Of a stretch of 64,000 nucleotides of DNA, positions 9,478-19,147 are shown in pieces (the stretch's first letter is position 1; each line of letters opens with the position of its first letter). The translations under genes and the position numbers were made by a program. Origin of the DNA: Rhodoferax sediminis (GTDB taxonomy: Bacteria; Pseudomonadota; Gammaproteobacteria; Burkholderiales; Burkholderiaceae_C); NCBI RefSeq assembly GCF_006970865.1, contig NZ_CP035503.1, positions 2,369,001 to 2,433,000 on the forward strand, read 5' to 3'. The notes below the pieces were generated by a model. It was not told where the DNA came from. It searched no databases and saw only the letters and a program-made list of their open reading frames with translations.

Positions 9478-9590
9478 CAGCGCAGCGAAGCCCGCTCGGG
9501 AAACACCGCGGAGCCGGCTCTGCCGGGCCGCTGGCGTTGCCCCCCTCGAGGGGGAGGCGGCTACACGAAGTGAGCAGGCAACGGGGTGGA
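9478..9590. repeat. GC-rich intergenic repeat, copy 1
   Basis: The odhB-lpd gap holds a GC-rich element with a central cccctcgagggg palindrome (near 9543-9554) flanked by cttcgtgtagccgcc and cggcccggc blocks (reverse strand). A related element lies at 53177-53290 in the opposite orientation, sharing the order of the cttcg/gta block, the ccccc-gag-ggggg core and the cggcccggc block. It probably acts as a transcribed hairpin. I take it for a dispersed family common in Comamonadaceae (from memory). Confidence 0.55.
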
Positions 9591-10850
9591 TTAAATGTCA
9601 AACAGCAGGCGCGCCGGATCTTCCAGCGCCTCCTTCATGGCCACCAGACCGAGCACGGCCTCGCGGCCGTCGATGATGCGGTGGTCGTAGCTCAGGGCCA
9701 GGTAATTCATGGGGCGCACCACCACCTGGCCGTTCTCGACCACGGCGCGGTCCTTGGTCGCGTGCACGCCCAGGATGGCCGACTGCGGCGGGTTGATGAT
9801 GGGGGTGGACAGCATCGAGCCGAACACGCCGCCGTTGGAGATCGAGAAGGTGCCGCCGGTGAGCTCTTCCATCGACAGCTTGCCGTCACGCGCCTTGGCG
9901 CCGTACTCGGCAATTTTCTTCTCAATATCGGCAAAGCCCATCTGGTCGGCGTCGCGCAGGATCGGCACCACCAGGCCGCGCGGCGAACCGACCGCAATGC
10001 CGATATCGAAGTAGCCGTGGTACACGATGTCGGTGCCGTCGACCGAGGCGTTGATCGCCGGGTATTTCTTCAGCGCATGCACCGCCGCCTTCACGAAGAA
10101 GCTCATGAAGCCGATCTTCACGCCATGCTCCTTTTCGAACTTCTCCTGGAAGCGTTTGCGCATTTCCATCACCGGCGCCATGTTGACCTCGTTGAAGGTG
10201 GTCAGGATGGCATTGGTGGCCTGCGACTGCAGCAGCCGCTCGGCCACGCGCGCGCGCAGGCGGCTCATGGGCACACGCTGCTCGGGGCGATCGCCCAGTT
10301 TCACGGCCGGCGCCGCCACTTGAGGCAAGGATTTGGTCGGAGCCCCTGTGGATATTGCGATAGCAGCTACAGGTTTTGTAGCGCCCGCGGCCACCGCGCC
10401 GAGCACATCGCCCTTGGTGACACGGCCATCCCTGCCGCTGCCGGGCACGGAGCCGGCCGCCAGCTGGTTGTCGGCCATGAGCTTGGCGGCCGCCGGCATG
10501 GCGACACCCGCCACGGCGCCCCCCGTTGCGGAGGCGACCGGCGCGGGCACAGCCACCGCTGCCGCAGCTGCGGCAACAGGTGCCGGCGCAGCAGCGGCAA
10601 TCGCTTTGCCTTCGGTATCGATTTTGGCGATCACCTGCTCGGCCACGACCGTGGCGCCGTCGCCAACCGTCAACTCGGCAATCACGCCAGCCGCGGGCGC
10701 AGGGACTTCCAGCACGACCTTGTCGGTTTCGATCTCGATCAGGATTTCGTCGATCGCGACCGGGTCTCCAACCTTCTTTTTCCATTGCAGCATGGTTGCT
10801 TCGGCAACCGATTCGGACAGTTGCGGAACTTTGACTTCTACGAGTGCCAT
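9591..10850 (-). CDS. odhB: dihydrolipoyl succinyltransferase (E2 of 2-oxoglutarate dehydrogenase)
   Basis: This E2 core (419 residues) transfers the succinyl group from lipoamide to CoA. It has one N-terminal lipoyl domain with the lysine in [14 protein letters not shown]. An Ala/Pro/Val linker follows (residues about 85-135), then the peripheral subunit-binding domain ([20 protein letters not shown]) and a catalytic domain ending in [12 protein letters not shown] with the catalytic His. The gene lies between odhA and lpd. The linker contains a small palindromic repeat (gctaca/tgtagc, 10366-10382), which encodes part of its Ala/Val run. Confidence 0.95.
   Translation of the reverse strand: MALVEVKVPQLSESVAEATMLQWKKKVGDPVAIDEILIEIETDKVVLEVPAPAAGVIAELTVGDGATVVAEQVIAKIDTEGKAIAAAAPAPVAAAAAAVAVPAPVASATGGAVAGVAMPAAAKLMADNQLAAGSVPGSGRDGRVTKGDVLGAVAAGATKPVAAIAISTGAPTKSLPQVAAPAVKLGDRPEQRVPMSRLRARVAERLLQSQATNAILTTFNEVNMAPVMEMRKRFQEKFEKEHGVKIGFMSFFVKAAVHALKKYPAINASVDGTDIVYHGYFDIGIAVGSPRGLVVPILRDADQMGFADIEKKIAEYGAKARDGKLSMEELTGGTFSISNGGVFGSMLSTPIINPPQSAILGVHATKDRAVVENGQVVVRPMNYLALSYDHRIIDGREAVLGLVAMKEALEDPARLLFDI
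10366..10382. repeat. short palindrome in odhB linker
   Basis: gctaca-ggttt-tgtagc lies within the odhB linker codons and is preceded by gatagc. It resembles the gctat/atagc repeat family seen elsewhere in the window, but the arm sequence is a variant. Confidence 0.35.
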
Positions 10851-10949
10851 TTGAATTCTTTCTGTTGGTTTTTAGGCTGCCATTCCCGCAAGCGCCAGTG
10901 CCCACGACGCACGACGCGGATTCCCGCTCTCTGGAATGACAAACCGAAG

Positions 10950-13841
10950 TTATTTGGTCAGCACAAAGCCTTTGAGTTTGCCAAACGCACCGTCCACCAG
11001 GGCTTTTTGCTGCTCCTGGTGCAGATGCGAATAGCCCGCCGCCGGCGATGCGGAGGCGGCGCGGCCCGAGTAGCCCAGCTTCTGTCCTTCGCGCATGTTT
11101 TCGTGAAGGTAGTGCTGGACAAAGAACCAGGCGCCCTGGTTCTGCGGCTCGTCCTGACACCACACAATGTCAGCCACGTTCGGATACCTCTTCAACTCCG
11201 CCGCAAACGCCTTGTGCGGGAATGGATAGAGCTGCTCCACGCGCAGGATGACGACATCGTCCGCCTCTTTTTCCACACGCTTCTTGACCAGGTCGTAGTA
11301 CACCTTGCCAGAGCACGCAATGACGCGCTTGACCTTGTCGGCCTTTTTGTTGATTTCTTCCTTGTGCTCCGGAATCACGGTCTGGAAGCTGCCTTTGGTG
11401 AACTCCGACAGCGGCGAGGCCGCATCCTTGGCGCGCAGCAGCGACTTCGGCGTCAGGATGATCAGCGGCTTGCGCAGGTTGCGCACCATCTGGCGGCGCA
11501 GCACGTGGAAGATCTGGCTCGCCGTGGTGGGCTGGACCACCTGCATGTTGGTGTCGGCTGACAGCTGCATGAAGCGCTCGAGCCGCGCCGAACTGTGCTC
11601 CGGACCCTGTCCCTCGTAGCCGTGCGGCAGCATCAGCGTAATGCCATTGACGCGGCCCCATTTGACTTCACCGCTCGCAATGAACTGGTCGATCACCACC
11701 TGGGCACCGTTGGCGAAGTCGCCAAACTGGGCTTCCCAGATCACCAGCGTGTTGGGATCGTTGGACGCATAGCCATACTCGAAGGCCAGCACCGCTTCTT
11801 CCGACAGGATCGAGTCGATGACGGTAAACGGGGCCTGGTTTTCGGCCACGTTCTGCAGCGGCGTGTAGGTACCGATATCCCATTTTTCGCGGTTCTGGTC
11901 GTGAATCACGGAGTGGCGGTGCGAAAAGGTGCCGCGCCCGGAGTCTTCTCCCGACAACCGGATGGGGTAGCCGCTGGCCACGAGCGACGCAAAGGCCATG
12001 TGCTCGCCCATGCCCCAGTCCACCGGAATGTCGCCGCGGCCCATCGCGGCACGGTCGTCGTAGACCTTTTTCACCAGCATGTGCGGCGTCACCGTGGCCG
12101 GGATGGTGGTGATTTTTTCAGCCAGTCGCCGCCATTCCGCCATGGGAATGGCAGTGTCGCCGGCGTCGGTCCATTTTTTGCCGAGATAGGGCGCCCAGTC
12201 GACCGCGTATTTGCTCTTGAAATTGGTCAGCACCGGATCAAAAGTGCTCTTGCCCGCATCCAGCGCGGCGCGCATCGCCCGGACCATGTCGTCCCCCAGC
12301 GTCGCGCCCATGCCTTGTGCCGACAGTTTGTCGGCGTAGAGTTTGCGCGTGCCGGGGTGAGCGGCAATTTTCTTGTACATCAACGGCTGCGTCAGCGCCG
12401 GGGTGTCCTGCTCGTTGTGGCCGAGCTTGCGGAAACACACGATGTCGACCACAACGTCCTTCTGGAACTCCATACGGTAGTCGAGCGCAATCTGGGTCGC
12501 CAGCACTACGGCCTCTGGATCGTCGCCGTTCACATGCAGCACCGGTGCTTCGATCATCTTGACCACGTCCGTGCAGTACAGCGAGGAGCGTGTGTCGCGC
12601 GGGTCGCTGGTGGTGAAGCCGATCTGGTTGTTGATCACGAGGTGCACGGTACCGCCCGTGAAATAGCCGCGTGTTTCGGCCAGTGCGAGCGTTTCCATCA
12701 CCACGCCCTGGCCAGCGAAGGCCGCGTCGCCGTGCACGATCACCGGCAGCACCTGCTTGCCGTGCGGGTCGTCGCGGCGGTCCATGCGGGCGCGCACCGA
12801 GCCCTCGACCACAGGGTTGACAATTTCGAGGTGCGACGGGTTGAAAGCCAGCGACAAATGCACCGGTCCGCCAGGTGTCGTCACATCGGAGCTGAAACCC
12901 TGGTGGTATTTCACGTCGCCGCTGGACAGCTCTTCGGGGGCCGTGTGATCGAACTCGGCAAACAGATTGGCGGGCACCTTGCCCAGCGAATTCACCAGCA
13001 CATTGAGGCGGCCGCGGTGCGCCATGCCAATCACGATTTCCTGCAGGCCCATCTCTCCGCCACGCTGGATCAACTCGTCCATGCTGGCAATGAAGCTCTC
13101 TCCACCTTCCAGCGAGAAGCGCTTCTGGCCGACGTACTTGGTGTGCAGAAAGCGCTCCAGGCCTTCGGCTGCGGTCAGCCTGTCCAGGATGTGCAGCTTC
13201 TTCTCCGGGGTGAAATTGGGCTTGCTGCGGATGCTCTCGAGTTTTTGCTGCCACCAGCGCTTTTTGATCTGGTCGGTGGCGTACATGTACTCGGCGCCGA
13301 TCGTGCCGCAATAGGTTTCGCGCAGCGCATTGAGCAGATCGCGCAGGGACATGGTGTCCTTGCCGAAGAACGTGTTGCCGGTGTCGAACACCGTTTCCTG
13401 GTCGGCATCGGTGAAGCCGTAAAACGACGGCTCCAACTCCGGAATCTTCTCCCGCTCGGTCCGCTTCAGGGGGTCGAGGTCGGCCCAGCGGGCACCGACG
13501 TTGCGATAGGCGGCAATCAGTTGCTGGACCGCGGTGCGCTTGCGCCCCATCTCTGCGTCGACGCTGGCCACGACCACTCGCGTCTGCCCCTGTTTGGCAC
13601 GGTCGGCGAAGGCGTTGACAACCGGCAAATGCGGTACGTCCTTCGCATTGCTGCCATCGACGGCAGGCACATGCTGCAGGGCATCGAAGTAATCGCGCCA
13701 GTTGTCGGGCACACTGCCCGGATTGCCCAGGTAGTTTTCGTACAACTCTTCAACATAAGGCGCGTTGCCGCCGAAGAGATAGGTGTTGCCTTGATAGGCC
13801 TGGTATGCCGACACTGGCGGCGTCGACGATTGCTCGCTCAT
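10950..13841 (-). CDS. odhA: 2-oxoglutarate dehydrogenase E1 component
   Basis: E1 (963 residues) is the thiamine-diphosphate enzyme that decarboxylates 2-oxoglutarate in the TCA cycle and succinylates the E2 lipoyl group. The N-terminal segment NAPYVEELYENYLGNPGSVP is the usual E2/E3-binding motif. GMAHRGRLNVLVNSLGK, HGDAAFAGQGVV (TPP/Mg site) and NNQIGFTTSDP are family signatures. ATG 13841 is chosen because GGAGGT is ten bases upstream; the longer frame beyond it is not conserved. It is first in the odhA-odhB-lpd(-zapE) operon, with its promoter presumably in 13842-14018. Confidence 0.96.
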   Translation of the reverse strand: MSEQSSTPPVSAYQAYQGNTYLFGGNAPYVEELYENYLGNPGSVPDNWRDYFDALQHVPAVDGSNAKDVPHLPVVNAFADRAKQGQTRVVVASVDAEMGRKRTAVQQLIAAYRNVGARWADLDPLKRTEREKIPELEPSFYGFTDADQETVFDTGNTFFGKDTMSLRDLLNALRETYCGTIGAEYMYATDQIKKRWWQQKLESIRSKPNFTPEKKLHILDRLTAAEGLERFLHTKYVGQKRFSLEGGESFIASMDELIQRGGEMGLQEIVIGMAHRGRLNVLVNSLGKVPANLFAEFDHTAPEELSSGDVKYHQGFSSDVTTPGGPVHLSLAFNPSHLEIVNPVVEGSVRARMDRRDDPHGKQVLPVIVHGDAAFAGQGVVMETLALAETRGYFTGGTVHLVINNQIGFTTSDPRDTRSSLYCTDVVKMIEAPVLHVNGDDPEAVVLATQIALDYRMEFQKDVVVDIVCFRKLGHNEQDTPALTQPLMYKKIAAHPGTRKLYADKLSAQGMGATLGDDMVRAMRAALDAGKSTFDPVLTNFKSKYAVDWAPYLGKKWTDAGDTAIPMAEWRRLAEKITTIPATVTPHMLVKKVYDDRAAMGRGDIPVDWGMGEHMAFASLVASGYPIRLSGEDSGRGTFSHRHSVIHDQNREKWDIGTYTPLQNVAENQAPFTVIDSILSEEAVLAFEYGYASNDPNTLVIWEAQFGDFANGAQVVIDQFIASGEVKWGRVNGITLMLPHGYEGQGPEHSSARLERFMQLSADTNMQVVQPTTASQIFHVLRRQMVRNLRKPLIILTPKSLLRAKDAASPLSEFTKGSFQTVIPEHKEEINKKADKVKRVIACSGKVYYDLVKKRVEKEADDVVILRVEQLYPFPHKAFAAELKRYPNVADIVWCQDEPQNQGAWFFVQHYLHENMREGQKLGYSGRAASASPAAGYSHLHQEQQKALVDGAFGKLKGFVLTK

Positions 13842-14018
13842 ATTGCGCTGACCTCCGTTTCCCTCCGGGAAACATAAGCTGGTTAAATTACCTCCCGCGA
13901 CACGGCTAGACCGATTGGCGGATGCGACAGTGGCTGGAAGGGCCTGGGTCCACCCGCAATTGTGCCACTGAACCGGCCGAGGGCACACTGCCCTGCCGCG
14001 TCCGCACAGGCAAGGTTG

Positions 14019-15932
14019 CTAGGCGCTGGCGACCAGATCCCTGATCTGGCGCAGCGCCGACGGGTCGTCCATGCTGCTCAAATCCCCCGTGTCGCGGCCT
14101 TCGCACACCGCCTGGATGGCGCGGCGCAACAATTTGCCGCTGCGTGTTTTTGGCAGCAGCGTCACAAACCGCACGCGTGACGGCCGGGCGAAGGCCCCCA
14201 GTTGCCCCTCGACCAGCTTCATTACTTCGCCCTCCAGCTGCAGGCGGGTCCGCTCTTCACTCACGGTGCTGGCGTCTTTGGCCACGACAAAAGCCATGGC
14301 GACCTGCCCTTTGAGCTTGTCCGCCACGCCCACCACGGCCACCTCGGCGACGTTGGGATGGCTGGAGATGCTCTCCTCGATCTCGCGGGTGCCCAGCCGG
14401 TGGCCGGCGACATTGATCACGTCATCGGTGCGGCCCAGGATGAAGAAGTAGCCGTCCTTGTCGCGGATGCCCCAATCGAACGTGCTGTAAACCATTTTTC
14501 CGGGCACCGTCTCCCAGTAGGTCTTGACAAACCGCGCGTCATCGCGCCACACCGTTTGCATGCAGCCCGGTGGCAACGGCCCCTCGATCGCCACCACCCC
14601 CTTCTCGCCCGCGCCGACCAGCTCCTCGCCGGTGAGCTCGTTGAGCAGTTTCACGTCGAAGCCATACATCGCAACCCCCGGGCTGCCAAATTTGCTGGGC
14701 GCTTTTTCGACGCCGTTGGCAATCGTCAGGATGGGCCAGCCGGTCTCGGTCTGCCAGTAGTTGTCGATGACTGGCACGCCCAGCGCATCGCTGATCCATT
14801 GCGCGGTGGGTTCGTCCAGCGGCTCGCCGGCGAGGTACAGGGTTTTCAGGCTGGAAATGTCGTATTTCTTGAGGTAGGCGGGGTCGTGCTTCTTGAGCAC
14901 ACGCACCGCCGTGGGCGCCGAGAACAGCTGCGTGACCTTGTACTTCTCGACCAGTTGCCACCAGATGCCCGGGTTGGGTTCACCATCGATCCCGCGGGTC
15001 GGCAAGCCTTCGTACATGATCGTGGCCATGCCCGCAATCAAGGGGCCATAGACGATGTAGCTGTGTCCCACCACCCAGCCGATGTCGCTGGTGGAAAAGT
15101 AGGTTTCCCCTGCCTTGCCACCAAAGATGTATTTCATGCTGGCAGCCAGCGCGACCGCGTAGCCGCCGGTGTCGCGCTGCACGCCCTTGGGGTTGCCCGT
15201 GGTGCCGCTGGTGTAGATGGTGTAGCTGATCTCGTTGGATTCGAGCCACTCACAGGGCACCGTCGCATCCATGTGTTTTTCCCGCAAAGGCGCCCACAGA
15301 TGGTCGCGGCCAGCGATCAACTTCATGGCAGACAGGCCGCGATCCACCAGCAGCACGGCGTCGGGTTTGTGGCTGGACAGGCGAATCGCCTCATCAAGCA
15401 GCGGCTTGTACTCCACCACCTTGCCGCCACGCGAGCCCGCATCGGCGCTGATGATGAGTTTGGGGCTGGCATCCTCGATGCGGCTGGCCACGCTGACACT
15501 GGCAAAGCCGCCGAACACCACGGAATGAATGGCCCCGATGCGCGCGCACGCCAGCATGGCAAAAGCGGCTTCAGCAATCATGGGCATATAGATCAGCACG
15601 CGATCGCCCTTTTGCACCCCGATCTCCCTCAAGACGGCGGCAGTGCGCTGCACCTCCGCGTGCAGCTCGCGGAACGAGTAGGTCTTCTCGGTGCCGGTTT
15701 CGGTCGATACGTAGATCAGGGCGGCCTGGTCGGGCCGGTCCTTGAGGTGCCGGTCCACCGCGTTGTGGCACAGGTTGGTGGTGCCGCCGACGTACCAGCG
15801 CACGAACGGCGGCTTGCTGTAGTCGCAGATCTGCTGCGGCGGGGTTTTCCAGTCGATCAGCCCGGCCTGCTCGGACCAAAAGGCGTCGCGATCGTGCAGC
15901 GAGCGGCGGTAAAAGTCGGCGTACTTCGTCAT
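14019..15932 (-). CDS. prpE: propionyl-CoA synthetase PrpE
   Basis: This AMP-forming acyl-CoA synthetase has 637 residues. The core motifs are YTSGTTGNPKGVQRDTGGY (P-loop; the 'RDTGG' extension is typical of PrpE rather than Acs), DNYWQTETGWP, and the C-terminal TRSGKLLRRAIQ, whose Lys is the site of regulatory acetylation in the family. It activates propionate for the methylcitrate or methylmalonyl route; acetate is a possible side substrate. ATG 15932 has AAGGAGA six bases upstream. A GTG at 15959 is the longer alternative. The other prp genes are not in the window. Confidence 0.93.
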   Translation of the reverse strand: MTKYADFYRRSLHDRDAFWSEQAGLIDWKTPPQQICDYSKPPFVRWYVGGTTNLCHNAVDRHLKDRPDQAALIYVSTETGTEKTYSFRELHAEVQRTAAVLREIGVQKGDRVLIYMPMIAEAAFAMLACARIGAIHSVVFGGFASVSVASRIEDASPKLIISADAGSRGGKVVEYKPLLDEAIRLSSHKPDAVLLVDRGLSAMKLIAGRDHLWAPLREKHMDATVPCEWLESNEISYTIYTSGTTGNPKGVQRDTGGYAVALAASMKYIFGGKAGETYFSTSDIGWVVGHSYIVYGPLIAGMATIMYEGLPTRGIDGEPNPGIWWQLVEKYKVTQLFSAPTAVRVLKKHDPAYLKKYDISSLKTLYLAGEPLDEPTAQWISDALGVPVIDNYWQTETGWPILTIANGVEKAPSKFGSPGVAMYGFDVKLLNELTGEELVGAGEKGVVAIEGPLPPGCMQTVWRDDARFVKTYWETVPGKMVYSTFDWGIRDKDGYFFILGRTDDVINVAGHRLGTREIEESISSHPNVAEVAVVGVADKLKGQVAMAFVVAKDASTVSEERTRLQLEGEVMKLVEGQLGAFARPSRVRFVTLLPKTRSGKLLRRAIQAVCEGRDTGDLSSMDDPSALRQIRDLVASA

Positions 15933-15981
15933 CCATGTCTCCTTCGAATCTTGTTGCACTCCACTTTACTTCACTTCAATT

Positions 15982-16590
15982 TCACTTGATCAACGCGTGC
16001 GCCGCCTTGAAGTCCGGGTGCTCGGCCGTGCGCAGCCACTCGAACGCCACCATTTCGGTGGTCACCAGCTCGGCCCCCGCACCGGCCAGCCGGTCAAAGG
16101 CGGCATCGCGGTTGCGCTCGGTACGCGAACCGCAGGCGTCGGTCACGACCCACACGTCGAACTCGTCTTCGAGCAAATCGAGCGCCGTCTGCAGCAGACA
16201 GACATGGGCCTCGCAACCGGCGATCACAATCATGTCGCGCTCGCTCCCGCCAGCCGGTTTTTGCAGGTGCTTGGGCAGACTGCGTGCATTGCCCTGCGGC
16301 GCTTTGACGGGCGGGCGCAGCCATTCGCCCAGGCCCTCCTCCACCGCGCTGAAGTGCATTTTGCTCAGCGTCCTGTCGCACAGGGCGCGCAGCTCGGGCG
16401 CATTTTCGCCAAGCCGGGACGGGTTTTGCTCGGTCCCCCACACGGGCACACCCATCAGGCGGCCCAGCTGCCCCAGGCGCACGGCATTGGCGACGACCGC
16501 TGCGCCCTCAAAAATCGCAGGCAGCAGGCGGATCTGGTAGTCCACCAGCACGAGTTGGGATTCGGCGGCGTCGAGCAGCATGATGGGCAT
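15982..16590 (-). CDS. isochorismatase-like cysteine hydrolase
   Basis: The product (about 202 residues) belongs to the isochorismatase/nicotinamidase-like superfamily. The N-terminal Asp sits in LVLVDYQIRLLPAI, and the catalytic Cys lies in VIAGCEAHVCLLQTALDLL. It is closest in style to the YcaC-like, function-unknown group. The substrate cannot be told. It sits between tetR and prpE in the same direction, with 49 bases to prpE. ATG 16590 is one of several possible starts (16581 is the next) and no strong ribosome site decides it. Confidence 0.82.
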   Translation of the reverse strand: MPIMLLDAAESQLVLVDYQIRLLPAIFEGAAVVANAVRLGQLGRLMGVPVWGTEQNPSRLGENAPELRALCDRTLSKMHFSAVEEGLGEWLRPPVKAPQGNARSLPKHLQKPAGGSERDMIVIAGCEAHVCLLQTALDLLEDEFDVWVVTDACGSRTERNRDAAFDRLAGAGAELVTTEMVAFEWLRTAEHPDFKAAHALIK

Positions 16591-16665
16591 CCGGTGGGAG
16601 TTAGCAGTTTCTAAAGAGCGCAAGGCGGGTTGCGATTCAACTTTAACCGCAGCGCGCACCATCGC

Positions 16666-17349
16666 TCAAAAAAGATCGGCCTGCGGCGAGGCGGCCGGGT
16701 CTGATTCCGCGCCGCCTGCATTCAGCAACGCATCCGTTTGGACATACCGCGCGCCCAGTTGTTCCACGTAGCGTTTGAACAGCGCCGGCGCCGATTGCCC
16801 GAACATGCGGATGCGACCGGTGTGCTGGAGCAGCAGCAGGCCCACGCCATGAGCGAACAGCGCCGTGGCTTCGCGCAGCGCGTCCCCCGGTGCCAAGCCC
16901 ATCGCCCGCAACGCCACCTCGCAGGGACGCAGCGCGTCATGCAGGCGTTTGTTAAGCCGGGAGTTGAGTTCGCTGGTCAGGCCGCGCGGGCGCAGGCCCT
17001 GCACCAGGTAAAAGCCCAGATCCAGATCGCGCGGGTTGGCCGCATAAAAGCCAAACCAGGCCTGGGCCTTGGATTGCAGGGTTTTGTCGGGCCGGTTCTT
17101 CACCACCCGCGCCGCCTCGACCGCACCGTTCAGACGCTCCAGCGACTCACCCAGCAGCACGCCGTAAATGGCCTCCTTGCTGTCGAAATAGGAATAAATC
17201 GCGCCCGGCGTGTAGCCAGCCTTTTTGGCAATTTCGCGGATGCTGGCGCCTTCGATGCCGGCCTCAGAAAACACCGCGCGAGCGGCGTCGAGCACCAGGG
17301 CGCGGCGTGCATCGGTCATGGTTTGCTGGCGCTGGAGCTTGGCTTGCAT
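16666..17349 (-). CDS. TetR/AcrR-family transcriptional regulator
   Basis: This protein has about 227 residues. The N-terminal helix-turn-helix is clear: ARAVFSEAGIEGASIREIAKKAGYTPGAIYSYFDSKEAIY. The C-terminal ligand-binding half is divergent. It is divergent from the HpaB-family gene at 17511, and the shared control region carries an AT-rich inverted repeat (17382-17410) suited to a TetR dimer. Regulation of that gene and of itself is therefore inferred. Start ATG 17349 has no Shine-Dalgarno, but TATAGT sits seven bases before it, so the mRNA could be leaderless. In-frame starts at 17370 (ATG) and 17379 (GTG) are alternatives. Confidence 0.88.
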   Translation of the reverse strand: MQAKLQRQQTMTDARRALVLDAARAVFSEAGIEGASIREIAKKAGYTPGAIYSYFDSKEAIYGVLLGESLERLNGAVEAARVVKNRPDKTLQSKAQAWFGFYAANPRDLDLGFYLVQGLRPRGLTSELNSRLNKRLHDALRPCEVALRAMGLAPGDALREATALFAHGVGLLLLQHTGRIRMFGQSAPALFKRYVEQLGARYVQTDALLNAGGAESDPAASPQADLF

Positions 17350-17381
17350 GGGTTCACTATAGCGGCCCATTTGACACACTC

Positions 17382-17410
17382 ATTAATTTTACGAACACTA
17401 GAAAATTAAT
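17382..17410. promoter_or_regulatory. inverted repeat, candidate TetR operator
   Basis: Perfect 9-base arms attaattt(t) and aaaattaat are separated by 11 bases (acgaacactag). The site lies between the divergent tetR and HpaB-family genes in an unusually AT-rich stretch. The size and position fit an operator for the adjacent TetR protein. Confidence 0.55.
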
Positions 17411-17510
17411 TTGAACAACGTTTAATTTATTGTACATTCACCAATTAAATGACTTTTCCATCAGCTTTTGTCACCTGTAACCCCTTTCCTGAATACAAGG
17501 AAGCTCTGCC

Positions 17511-19145
17511 ATGAACACGCCCGCCCCCACCGCTCTGATGATGTCTGGCGCCGACTACCGCGAGTCGCTGCGCCGCTACCAGCCCACCATCTATGTCGAT
17601 GGCCGCAAGGTCGACAGCGTGGCCGACGAGCGGACGTTCCAGCCCGGCATCAATGCCATCGCGCTGACCTACGACTACGCCCTGAAACCCCAGTACGCGC
17701 CCCTCATGACAGCGGTGCAGCACACCAGCGGCAAACTGGTGAACCGGCTGAGCCATATCAACACCAGTTCGGGCGATCTGCTCAACAAGCTCGAGGCCGT
17801 GCGCCTGGTCTGCCAGGAAACCGGCTGCGCCCAGCGCTACCTGACGCACGACGCGCTCAACGCCATCGGCCAGGTCAGCGCGCGCATTGACGACGCCCGC
17901 GGCACGACCGAGAACACCGCGCGCTTCACCGAGTACCTGCACCGCGTGCAGGACCAGGACCTGACGCTGGGCGTGGCCATGACCGATGCCAAGGGCGACC
18001 GCAGCCGGCGCCCGCACGAACAGGCCAACATCGACACGTATCTTCACGTCGTCGAGCGCAGCGCGCTGCGCAATGGCCGGCGCGGCATCGTCATCAGCGG
18101 CACCAAGGCCATCGTGACCGGCGCGCCCTACGTGCACGAGCTGCTGGTCATGCCGTGCCGCAACATGGGCCGCGAGGACGCGGACTTCGCCGTCTGCTGC
18201 GCCGTGCCCATCGACGCACCGGGCCTCACCATCGTGGCCCGGCCCGCGGGCCGCCCCGGCGAAAAGGTCGAGCACGGCGCCGCGCTGTTCAGCCGCAAAT
18301 ACGGCCAAAGCACCGGCGTGGTGATGTTCGACAAGGTGTTTGTGCCGATGGAGCACGTGTTCTATGCCGGCGAGTGGGAACATTCGGGCCACCTGACCTA
18401 CAGCTACGCCACGCATCATCGCCACACCTGCATTGGTGCGCGCGCCGGTTTTGGCGATCTGCTGATCGGCGCCGGCGCGCTGATGTGCGAGGCCAACGGC
18501 TTCGATCCGGGCAAGGAGTCGCACCTGCGCGAGCAAATGGTCGAACTCATCACCATCGTTGAGAGCTTCTTCGCCTGTGGCGTCGCTGCCAGCGTGTATG
18601 GCAAGGCCGACGAACACAGCCACACCTTCATGCCCGACCCGGTGTTCAGCAACATCGGCAAGCTGCTGCTGGCCACCAAAATCTACGACATGCACCGCAT
18701 TGCCCACTACGTGAGTGGCGGCCTGATCGTCACCCTGCCCGGCCCCGACGAGGACCACAACCCCGAGACCGCCGCGCGGCTATCGGAGGTGCTGCGCGCC
18801 AACCCCGACGTGCCGTATGAGCAGCGCATCGAGACGGCGCGTTTCATCGAAGACCTGACGGCCGGCTACCAGGGCGGCTGGTACAGCGTGATCAGCCTGC
18901 ACGGCGGTGGCTCCCCCGCCGCGATGAAGCAGGAGATTTACCGAAATTACCCGATCGGCTCCAAGGTGGAGCTGGTCGAGCGGCTGCTGGACCGCGGCGT
19001 GGCGCACGACCCCGACCGCGCCATCACGAAGAACCGGCAACCGGGCCGATGCTGTGACACGGGCTGCACCACGCCGGGTCAGCCGGTGATGGTGGATTTG
19101 CCCAGCGTGCAGGCGACGCTGCCATCCAGGCGTGCATCCAACTAG
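17511..19145 (+). CDS. 4-hydroxyphenylacetate 3-hydroxylase / 4-hydroxybutyryl-CoA dehydratase family protein
   Basis: This flavoprotein of the HpaB/AbfD fold has 544 residues: an N-terminal domain with LTYDYALKPQYAPLM, a central GTKAIVTGAPYVHELLVMPC, a region matching the AbfD cluster site (HHRHTCIGARAGFGDLLIGAG), and a C-terminal CCDTGCTTPGQP tail. Aligned by eye to clostridial 4-hydroxybutyryl-CoA dehydratase, only two of the four 4Fe-4S ligands persist: Cys106 for C99 and His303 for H292. Tyr110 replaces C103 and Ala310 replaces C299. A cluster-free flavin role (monooxygenase or acyl-CoA dehydrogenase-like) is thus more likely. No partner flavin reductase is adjacent. It is probably controlled by the divergent TetR. 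Confidence 0.8.
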   Translation: MNTPAPTALMMSGADYRESLRRYQPTIYVDGRKVDSVADERTFQPGINAIALTYDYALKPQYAPLMTAVQHTSGKLVNRLSHINTSSGDLLNKLEAVRLVCQETGCAQRYLTHDALNAIGQVSARIDDARGTTENTARFTEYLHRVQDQDLTLGVAMTDAKGDRSRRPHEQANIDTYLHVVERSALRNGRRGIVISGTKAIVTGAPYVHELLVMPCRNMGREDADFAVCCAVPIDAPGLTIVARPAGRPGEKVEHGAALFSRKYGQSTGVVMFDKVFVPMEHVFYAGEWEHSGHLTYSYATHHRHTCIGARAGFGDLLIGAGALMCEANGFDPGKESHLREQMVELITIVESFFACGVAASVYGKADEHSHTFMPDPVFSNIGKLLLATKIYDMHRIAHYVSGGLIVTLPGPDEDHNPETAARLSEVLRANPDVPYEQRIETARFIEDLTAGYQGGWYSVISLHGGGSPAAMKQEIYRNYPIGSKVELVERLLDRGVAHDPDRAITKNRQPGRCCDTGCTTPGQPVMVDLPSVQATLPSRRASN

Positions 19146-19147
19146 CG

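Noticed and set aside
17371..17376. TTGACA on the plus strand before the HpaB-family gene
   Set aside because: A perfect -35 hexamer but no acceptable -10 at 16-18 bases. The position also overlaps possible tetR starts.
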